NCBI GenBank assembly: GCA_902597055.1
Contig: CACJWG010000001.1
Span: 1-64,000 of the forward strand
Reading direction: 5' to 3'
DNA length: 64,000 nucleotides
From: an uncultured Pelagibacteraceae bacterium
GTDB lineage: Bacteria > Pseudomonadota > Alphaproteobacteria > Pelagibacterales > Pelagibacteraceae
Part shown: one piece after another, positions 56,899-64,000 of the stretch
How the letters are laid out: every line of letters begins with the position of its first letter
Position numbering within the stretch: the first letter of the stretch is position 1
Position numbers and translations under genes: made by a program
The notes under the pieces: generated by a model
What the model saw: only the letters and a program-made list of their open reading frames with translations
What the model was told of the DNA's origin: nothing
The model's database searches: none

Positions 56899-58278
56899 AT
56901 GAAAAATTGGAAACCAAACAGTTGGAGAAAATATCCTGTCAAACATGTTCCTTCTTATGAAAGTGAAAAGGAACTTAATCAGGTATTAAATAAGATTAAA
57001 TCTTTTCCTCCACTAGTATTCGCTGGCGAGACAAGACATCTTAAAGATCAACTTTCACAAGTTGTTGATGGAAAAGCTTTTCTTTTACAGGGAGGAGACT
57101 GTGCGGAAAGTTTTGCTGAGTTTAATCCTGACAATATAAGAGATACATTTAAAGTTATTCTTCAAATGTCATTGGTTCTTACATACTCAGCTTCGCTTCC
57201 AATTATAAAACTTGGAAGGATAGCTGGACAGTTTGCAAAACCCAGAAGTGCACCAACTGAAAAACAAGGTGATAAAGAATTACCAAGTTACTTAGGTGAC
57301 AACGTAAACGGAATAGATTTTACTGAAAAAGCTAGAAGACATGACCCAAAAAGATTATTTAAGGCATACTCTCAGTCTGCTTCAACATTAAATCTTTTAA
57401 GAGCATTTTCAAATGGAGGTTTTGCCGATTTAAAAAACGTACACTTGTGGAATTTAGGTTACATTAAAAAAAGTCCTCAAGCTAAAAAATTTAAAGAGGT
57501 TGAAGATAAAATTGCAGATGCACTAGCATTTATGGATGCTTGTGGAATAAATTCAGATTTCAATAGAAGATTAAAAACAGTAAATTTCTGGACATCTCAT
57601 GAGGCTTTACACTTACCATTTGAAGAAAGTATGGCTAGAGTTGACTCAACTACAGGGGAATACCATGCAACGTCAGCACACTTTGTCTGGATTGGTGATA
57701 GAACAAGACAATTAGATGGAGGACATGTTGAATTTTGTAAAGGTATTGAAAACCCAATTGGTATAAAATGTGGACCGACATCTAAACCAGAAGAGATTGC
57801 AAAAATTTGTGAAGTAATTAACCCAAAAAATGATAAAGGTAAAATTACTTTAATATCTAGGTTTGGTCACGATCAAGTTGAAAAATTCTTACCTAAATTG
57901 ATAAGAAGAATTAAAAAAGAAGGTTTAAATGTAATTTGGTCATGTGATCCAATGCATGGAAATACAATCAAATCAACAACAGGTTTTAAAACAAGACCGT
58001 TTAATAAAGTATTAAATGAAGTTAAGAATGTTTTTGCAGTACATCAAAGTGAAAGCTCTTATGCTGGTGGATTGCATATTGAAATGACTGGTCAGAATGT
58101 GACAGAATGTACAGGTGGTGCAAAAAATATATCTGAACAAGATTTATCAAGTAGATACCACACTCATTGTGACCCTAGATTGAATGCAGATCAAGCTTTA
58201 GAATTGGCTTTCTTAATCTCAGATGAGATCAAAAAGAATTCCAACTATGCAAGAAATGCAATTAAAGCGGCATCTTAG
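56899..58278 (+). CDS. 3-deoxy-7-phosphoheptulonate synthase, class II
   Basis: WKPNSWRKYPVKHVPSYESEKELNQVL, FLLQGGDCAESFAEF, GRIAGQFAKPRS, WSCDPMHGNTI. Confidence 0.97.
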   Translation: MKNWKPNSWRKYPVKHVPSYESEKELNQVLNKIKSFPPLVFAGETRHLKDQLSQVVDGKAFLLQGGDCAESFAEFNPDNIRDTFKVILQMSLVLTYSASLPIIKLGRIAGQFAKPRSAPTEKQGDKELPSYLGDNVNGIDFTEKARRHDPKRLFKAYSQSASTLNLLRAFSNGGFADLKNVHLWNLGYIKKSPQAKKFKEVEDKIADALAFMDACGINSDFNRRLKTVNFWTSHEALHLPFEESMARVDSTTGEYHATSAHFVWIGDRTRQLDGGHVEFCKGIENPIGIKCGPTSKPEEIAKICEVINPKNDKGKITLISRFGHDQVEKFLPKLIRRIKKEGLNVIWSCDPMHGNTIKSTTGFKTRPFNKVLNEVKNVFAVHQSESSYAGGLHIEMTGQNVTECTGGAKNISEQDLSSRYHTHCDPRLNADQALELAFLISDEIKKNSNYARNAIKAAS

Positions 58279-58315
58279 ACATTTAAAAATTTAAATTTTG
58301 TCTTATATTTGAATC

Positions 58316-59053
58316 ATGGAACCTTCTAAAAAAGTAATATTTATTAAAGATTGGATTTTAAATTACGTAAATTCAATGCCAGTAAAGGCTAAATCATTAG
58401 TTATTGGTATATCAGGAGGAATTGATTCTTCAGTTTCAAGTACACTCAGTGCCATGACTGGATTAAGAACAATCGTATTATCGATGCCAATAAAACAAAA
58501 TGGTTCCCAACACGATTTAAGCTTAAGGCATCAAGAATGGTTAAAGAAAAATTTTAAAAATGTTGAAGGGCATACAGTTGAACTAGACAGTTTATTTAAA
58601 ACATTCGAAAGTACGCTAAAAGATTTTACTAGCGAACATGGTATGGCTAATTCAAGAGCAAGATTAAGAATGTCAACACTTTATCAAGTTGCTGCCGCTA
58701 ACAACGGAATAGTTGTTGGAACGGGAAACAAAGTTGAAGATTTTGGAGTTGGTTTTTATACAAAATATGGTGATGGTGGTGTTGATATATCTCCTATAGC
58801 TGATTGTAATAAAACTGAAGTTTGGGAACTTGGAAGAGAACTAAAAATACTTGATGATATTATTAAAGCAGCTCCAACAGATGGTCTTTGGGATGATGGT
58901 CGAACTGACGAGGGTCAACTAGGGTTATCATACAAAGAAATAGAAGAAGCTATGGATAACGAGAATTCAAAAAATCGAGATAAATATATTCAAATCAGAA
59001 AAGCAAATTTGCATAAAATGGAGCCAATTCCAATATGCAAGATTCCCAATTAA
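58316..59053 (+). CDS. nadE: NH3-dependent NAD+ synthetase
   Basis: LVIGISGGIDSSVSSTL, NSRARLRMSTLYQVAAANNGIVVGTGNKVEDFGVGFYTKYGDGGVDISPIADCNKTEV. Confidence 0.95.
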   Translation: MEPSKKVIFIKDWILNYVNSMPVKAKSLVIGISGGIDSSVSSTLSAMTGLRTIVLSMPIKQNGSQHDLSLRHQEWLKKNFKNVEGHTVELDSLFKTFESTLKDFTSEHGMANSRARLRMSTLYQVAAANNGIVVGTGNKVEDFGVGFYTKYGDGGVDISPIADCNKTEVWELGRELKILDDIIKAAPTDGLWDDGRTDEGQLGLSYKEIEEAMDNENSKNRDKYIQIRKANLHKMEPIPICKIPN

Positions 59054-59098
59054 TCAAATAGATTCACAAATCTAAATTAAAGGTATATTCCTAATATA

Positions 59099-60460
59099 AT
59101 GAAGAAAGATATATATTTAACTAATAGTCTTGGCGGTAAAAAAGAAATATTTAAACCGATAGATCCAAAGAAGGTGAGAATGTATGTATGTGGACCAACT
59201 GTATATGATGATCCACATATTGGTAACGCAAGACCTTTAGTGGTTTTCGATATTCTTTTTAAGGTTCTCAAATGTAAATATGGAAACTCTTCAGTTTTAT
59301 ATGCAAGAAATATTACTGATGTTGATGATAAAATTATAGATGGTGCAAAAAATAAAAATATAACAATAAATAAACTTACTGAAGACACTACAAAACGCTT
59401 TAATGAGGATTGTAATTATTTAAAGTGTGAAAAACCTTCTTTTGAACCAAAAGCAACTGAGAACATTCCTTTAATGATCGACATGATAAATATTCTCATA
59501 AAAAAGAATAATGCATATGAAAATAAATCACATGTTTATTTTAACGTGTCGAGTTTTAAAGACTATGGAAAACTATCAAATAAAAATGTTGATGAACTTT
59601 TTGCAGGGGCCCGAGTTGAGGTATCAGAAAATAAAAAAAGACCTGAAGATTTTGTTTTATGGAAACCATCTACAAAAGATGAACCCGGATGGGACTCTCC
59701 TTGGGGAAGAGGTAGACCAGGTTGGCATATAGAATGTTCAGCAATGTCAAAAAAATTTCTTGGAGATACATTTGATATACACGGAGGTGGACGTGATTTA
59801 TTATTTCCGCACCACGAAAATGAAATAGCTCAGTCAAGATGTGCAAATGAAAATAAATCATTATCAAATTATTGGATACACAATGGCTTTATTACGGTTT
59901 CAAACGAGAAAATGGCAAAGTCTCAAGGAAATGTTTTTAAAATAAAAGATTTTTATGAAAGGTATAATGGTCAAGTATTAAGATTAGCATTAATGTCAAC
60001 TCATTATAGGCAAGCAATGGATTGGAATGAAAATCTATTAACACAGTCAAAAAAAACTTTGGATAAATGGTATGAGTGCCAAAAAAAACCAGAAGGTAAA
60101 GTATTGATACCAGATGATGATTTAGTTCCTCTTTACGATGATTTAAATACACCTGGGTATATAAGTAATATTCATAAATTATATGACAAAGCTGCCAAAG
60201 GATCTGACAAAGATAAAGAAATTTTTACAACAGCATGTAATTTTATTGGTCTGTTAACTGAGCCAAAATCAAAATGGCAAGAGTTTAAAAAGAATATTTT
60301 AGAAATTTCAGAGGAAGAGATTTTGCAAAAGATAAAAGATAGAAACACAGCTAGAGACAACAAAAATTACCAATTAGCCGATGAAATCAGAAATGAACTT
60401 TTAGATAAAGGTATTTTAATTGAAGATAAAGATGATAAAACAACTTGGAAAATAAAATGA
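59099..60460 (+). CDS. cysS: Cysteinyl-tRNA synthetase
   Basis: VRMYVCGPTVYDDPHIGNARPLVVFDIL, PGWHIECSAMSKKFLGDTFDIHGGGRDLLFPHHENEIAQS, KMAKSQGN. Confidence 0.98.
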   Translation: MKKDIYLTNSLGGKKEIFKPIDPKKVRMYVCGPTVYDDPHIGNARPLVVFDILFKVLKCKYGNSSVLYARNITDVDDKIIDGAKNKNITINKLTEDTTKRFNEDCNYLKCEKPSFEPKATENIPLMIDMINILIKKNNAYENKSHVYFNVSSFKDYGKLSNKNVDELFAGARVEVSENKKRPEDFVLWKPSTKDEPGWDSPWGRGRPGWHIECSAMSKKFLGDTFDIHGGGRDLLFPHHENEIAQSRCANENKSLSNYWIHNGFITVSNEKMAKSQGNVFKIKDFYERYNGQVLRLALMSTHYRQAMDWNENLLTQSKKTLDKWYECQKKPEGKVLIPDDDLVPLYDDLNTPGYISNIHKLYDKAAKGSDKDKEIFTTACNFIGLLTEPKSKWQEFKKNILEISEEEILQKIKDRNTARDNKNYQLADEIRNELLDKGILIEDKDDKTTWKIK

Positions 60461-62058
60461 GTAAAGAACGATTATACATATTTGATACAACATTGAGAGA
60501 TGGGGCCCAAACCCAAGGTGTGCATTTTTCAATTGATGAAAAAACAAAAATTGCGCATGCTTTAGATGATCTTGGTGTAGATTATATAGAAGGAGGTTGG
60601 CCAGGTGCTAATCCATCTGATACAGAATTTTTTCAGAAAGGTTTAGATTTAAAAAACTCCACCTTCACTGCTTTTGGAATGACAAAGAAAGCTGGACGAA
60701 GTGCTGAAAATGATCCAGGTTTGTCAGCGATTTTAAATTCAAATACTAAATCTGTTTGTTTAGTAGGAAAATCATGGGATTTTCATGTTGATGTTGCATT
60801 AGGAATCACTAATGAGGAAAATTTAGAAAATATTAAAGAGACAACAAAACATTTTGTAAAAAACAACAAAGAGTTCATGTTTGATGCAGAACACTTTTTT
60901 GATGGTTACAAAGCAAATCCAAAATATGCTTTAGCTTGCATTAAAGCTGCTTATGATAATGGTGCTAAATGGATAGTTCTTTGTGATACTAATGGCGGAA
61001 CACTTCCTCACGAAGTTACAAAAATAGTTAAAGAAGTTTCAGAACACATACCTGGTGAAAATTTAGGTATTCATGCACACAATGATACTGGTAATGCTGT
61101 TGCAAATTCAATTGCAGCTGTTTTATCAGGAGCAAGACAAATACAAGGTACTATAAATGGCTTGGGTGAAAGATGTGGTAATGCTAATCTAATGTCAATT
61201 ATTCCTACATTTCATCTTAAAAAAGAATTATCAGATAAGTTTGAAATAAGTATTAAAGAAAAAAATATTAAACACATTACACAATGTTCAAGATTACTTG
61301 ACGAGATACTAAATAGAAAACCTAATAAACATTTACCATATGTGGGTGCTGCAGCATTTTCACATAAAGGTGGGTTACATGTGTCTGCTGTTCAAAAAGA
61401 TCCTAAAACTTATGAGCATATAAATCCAGAAGATGTTGGTAATAACAGAAATATAGTTGTTTCTGATCAGTCTGGTAAATCAAATATTTTATCCAGACTT
61501 AAAACAATTGGAATAGAAATTGAAGAAAACGATCCAAAAGTTAAAAAACTTTTGGAAGAGGTAAAAGACAGAGAATTTATTGGTTACAGTTACGATGGAG
61601 CTGATGCTTCTTTTGAATTACTAGCTAGAAGAGTAATGGGAGAAATTCCAAGATATATCTCGATTAAAGAATATGATGTTTCAGTTTCAAAAAACAGTGA
61701 GGATAAAATAATTTCTAGAGCGAAAGCAAAATTAGAGGTTGACGGTGAACAAATAGTCTGTGAGGGTGAAGGTAATGGACCTGTTCACGCTCTAGACAAC
61801 GCTATAAGAAAAAATGTTACTAAGTTAGAAAAATATTCTGAATATTTAAAAGATTTGAAACTAGTTGACTATAAGGTTAGAATTTTAAATACGGGAACTG
61901 AAGCTACTACAAGAGTATCGATTGAAAGTACAGACTCTCAAGGAAAAAATTGGTTTACAATTGGGGTATCACCAAACATAATTGATGCATCATTTAAAGC
62001 TCTTATCGATAGTTTAGATTTTAAATTGTTTAAGGATAAAGCTCCTGCAAGTAAATAA
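60457..62058 (+). CDS. cimA: Citramalate synthase (CimA / 2-isopropylmalate synthase-like)
   Basis: LYIFDTTLRDGAQTQGVHFSIDEKTKIAHALDDLGVDYIEGGWPGANPSD, HAHNDTGNAVANSIAAVLSGARQIQGTINGLGERCGNANL. ORF track starts at 60445; ATG at 60457 is equally possible. Confidence 0.94.
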   Translation: MSKERLYIFDTTLRDGAQTQGVHFSIDEKTKIAHALDDLGVDYIEGGWPGANPSDTEFFQKGLDLKNSTFTAFGMTKKAGRSAENDPGLSAILNSNTKSVCLVGKSWDFHVDVALGITNEENLENIKETTKHFVKNNKEFMFDAEHFFDGYKANPKYALACIKAAYDNGAKWIVLCDTNGGTLPHEVTKIVKEVSEHIPGENLGIHAHNDTGNAVANSIAAVLSGARQIQGTINGLGERCGNANLMSIIPTFHLKKELSDKFEISIKEKNIKHITQCSRLLDEILNRKPNKHLPYVGAAAFSHKGGLHVSAVQKDPKTYEHINPEDVGNNRNIVVSDQSGKSNILSRLKTIGIEIEENDPKVKKLLEEVKDREFIGYSYDGADASFELLARRVMGEIPRYISIKEYDVSVSKNSEDKIISRAKAKLEVDGEQIVCEGEGNGPVHALDNAIRKNVTKLEKYSEYLKDLKLVDYKVRILNTGTEATTRVSIESTDSQGKNWFTIGVSPNIIDASFKALIDSLDFKLFKDKAPASK

Positions 62059-62919
62059 ATGAAAATCAAGAAGTTCTCTAAGAAACCTACTGATTTTGAA
62101 AGCAGGGTAGGAGCAGATCCTGTTGTTTGTTACCCAAATGAAAGCATAAATAATAATCTTGAAATATTACATCAAGCTAGAAAACACATAAAACTAATCG
62201 ATGAAATCATTATCCCCCCAAGAGATGCTAAAACTTTTAATGTTAAATCAGGTAATTTTTTTAGAATAGAAAGTGTTGAAGGTCCACAAGTTGGAGATTT
62301 AAATTTATTTCAAGCTAATAATCTAGAGGAAAAGTTTTATTCTGGAAAAACTAGAGCTCTCTACGGAACACATATTTCAGTTGGAGATAAAATGTTTAGT
62401 AGTTTTCCATATTTAAGATCATTAGCTACCATTACTTGGGATACATTAGATTGGTATGGTTATGACAAAGATGGGGGCTCGGTCCATGATGTTATTGGTA
62501 CCAGATGTGATCCTTACACGTATAAACTGACATCAAACAACGATTATCATTATTGTTGTCATTCAAACTTAACTAGAGCTTTGGTTAAAGAGAAAAATGT
62601 CAAATTAGATGATGCAGAAAAAATTGTGCACGATGTATTAAATGTATTTATGCTTACTGGTTTTACTAATGACACTAAACAATACTTTATGAAATCAAGT
62701 CCTGTAAGACCTGGCGATTATTTAGAATTTTTTGCAGAAACAGATCTATTAGGGGTTTTATCTGCTTGCCCAGGTGGAGACTGCGGATCAGAACATTCTT
62801 CTGATGTTGCAAAGTGCTATCCATTAAAGGTTTCCATATGGGATGTTGATCAAAAATTCCTTACAGGAATAAAACCTTCAATATTATCTAACTATAATAG
62901 AAATCACGGCATCAAATAA
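62059..62919 (+). CDS. DUF1989 / urea carboxylase-associated family protein
   Basis: GPQVGDLNLFQANNLEEKFYSGKTRALYGTHISVGDKMFSSFPYLRSLATI, DVIGTRCDPYTYKL, LGVLSACPGGDC. Confidence 0.85.
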   Translation: MKIKKFSKKPTDFESRVGADPVVCYPNESINNNLEILHQARKHIKLIDEIIIPPRDAKTFNVKSGNFFRIESVEGPQVGDLNLFQANNLEEKFYSGKTRALYGTHISVGDKMFSSFPYLRSLATITWDTLDWYGYDKDGGSVHDVIGTRCDPYTYKLTSNNDYHYCCHSNLTRALVKEKNVKLDDAEKIVHDVLNVFMLTGFTNDTKQYFMKSSPVRPGDYLEFFAETDLLGVLSACPGGDCGSEHSSDVAKCYPLKVSIWDVDQKFLTGIKPSILSNYNRNHGIK

Positions 62920-63633
62920 ATGAACAAAAGTAAAGTTACATTTATTTTACACAAACCTCAGTTATCAGAGAACATTGGTGCATGTGCAAGAGCAATAAAG
63001 AATTTTAATTTCCAAAAACTCTATTTGATTGATCCAAAACCTATTTTTCCTAACGATAAGATATTAGCAACATCTGTTGGAGCGAAAGACATTATAAAAA
63101 AAAGTAAAGTATTTAATAATTTAGAAAGTTCCTTAGGAGATATTGATATATTAATCGCTACATCTGCAAGATTTAGAAACAAAAATGTAAAACATATTAA
63201 TCTTGAGGGTTTAAAAAAAATAGATTTTAGAAAAAAAATTGGGTTTTTATTTGGTTCAGAAGCATCAGGTTTGTCAAATAAAGAAGTTAGTTATGCAAAT
63301 TACACTTTACAAATACCTACAAACATAAATTTTAAATCTTTAAATCTATCCCATAGCCTTATAATTATTGCGCAATTCATCTCAAGTTTATTAAATTCCA
63401 AATATAGTCAATTTAAAAAGTCAAAAAAGGTAAAGAAAGCATCTAAAAAGGAAATTCAAGCGATGATAAATTTATGCCTAAATAACCTAAATGAAATTAA
63501 TTTTTTTAAACACAAAGAAAAAAAACCTATAATGCTTGAAAATTTAAGAAACATTTTTTATAGAATGGAACTTTCAGATAAAGAAACACGTATTTTATCA
63601 AGTGTATTTGCAAGTTTAGGAAAAAAACGTTGA
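62920..63633 (+). CDS. TrmH/SpoU family RNA methyltransferase (TrmJ-like)
   Basis: FILHKPQLSENIGACARAIKNF, IGFLFGSEASGLSNKEVSYANYTLQIPTNINFKSLNLSHSLIIIAQ. Confidence 0.92.
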   Translation: MNKSKVTFILHKPQLSENIGACARAIKNFNFQKLYLIDPKPIFPNDKILATSVGAKDIIKKSKVFNNLESSLGDIDILIATSARFRNKNVKHINLEGLKKIDFRKKIGFLFGSEASGLSNKEVSYANYTLQIPTNINFKSLNLSHSLIIIAQFISSLLNSKYSQFKKSKKVKKASKKEIQAMINLCLNNLNEINFFKHKEKKPIMLENLRNIFYRMELSDKETRILSSVFASLGKKR

Positions 63634-63661
63634 TTGACAAATAAGATGTTAAGTTTATAAC
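63634..63661 (+). promoter_or_regulatory. Sigma70-type promoter for rpsD
   Basis: TTGACA (63634-63639), 16-bp spacer, TATAAC (63656-63661). Confidence 0.6.
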
Positions 63662-63673
63662 CCATTTCACTAA

Positions 63674-64000
63674 ATGACAAAAAGATTAAATTCTAAACAT
63701 AAAATTGATAGAAGACTAAAGGTTAACCTTTGGGGAAGACCAAAAAGCCCTTTCAATAAAAGAGCATACCCTCCAGGACAACACGGACAATCTAAAAATG
63801 CAAAACTATCAGACTACGGAACTCAACTTCAAGCTAAGCAAAAATTAAAATCATATTATGGAAACATAAATGAGCGACAATTCAGAAATGTTTACAGAAA
63901 AGCCATTATGAAAAAAGGGGATACAGCAGAAAATTTAATAGGATTATTAGAAAGAAGATTAGACTCAGTTATCTATAGAGCAAAATTTTCTAGTACAATA
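63674..64000 (+). CDS. rpsD: 30S ribosomal protein S4 (partial, C-terminus outside window)
   Basis: [77 protein letters not shown]. Confidence 0.97.
   Translation, partial: MTKRLNSKHKIDRRLKVNLWGRPKSPFNKRAYPPGQHGQSKNAKLSDYGTQLQAKQKLKSYYGNINERQFRNVYRKAIMKKGDTAENLIGLLERRLDSVIYRAKFSSTI

Noticed and set aside
1-64000. CRISPR arrays, rRNA, transposases, integrases, phage genes
   Set aside because: None seen; no regularly spaced repeats and no ORF with recognisable mobile-element motifs.

Overview
The window is a gene-dense, AT-rich alphaproteobacterial chromosome segment. Its gene content, very short intergenic spaces and low GC point to the SAR11/Pelagibacter lineage; this is inference from reading, no database was searched. 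It holds about 60 protein-coding genes, one tRNA-Met(CAT), and no rRNA, CRISPR array, transposase or prophage genes that I could recognise. Main blocks, in order: partial phosphate acetyltransferase and a BASS-family transporter; a taurine-type ABC transporter (tauABC-like) divergent from an omega-amino acid:pyruvate aminotransferase and alanine dehydrogenase; a DMGDH/SARDH-like oxidoreductase; a double winged-helix regulator; a surface-polysaccharide island with glycosyltransferases, methyltransferases, rmlA/C/D and a broken rmlB around the tRNA-Met; a polyamine/methylthioadenosine block (apt, mtnP, mtnA, class II aldolase, speD-speE fusion); an autotransporter; rpoZ and cmk; a TRAP transporter (dctPQM); tandem TSUP permeases; nrdAB; prpDBC; a truncated glmU plus glmS; aroF(II), nadE, cysS, cimA; and the start of rpsD. 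Best leads: (1) the SpeD-SpeE fusion whose C-terminal half resembles animal spermine synthase, inside a complete MTA-salvage block that also holds two unknown genes; (2) intrinsic-terminator-like hairpins directly after the substrate-binding-protein gene in both the ABC and TRAP transporter operons, the second one also sequestering the next gene's Shine-Dalgarno; (3) a large periplasmic-type N-terminal extension on the TauC-like permease; (4) rmlB inactivated by an internal deletion with frameshift; (5) paired NrdR-like boxes upstream of nrdA; (6) a GlmU reduced to its acetyltransferase domain.
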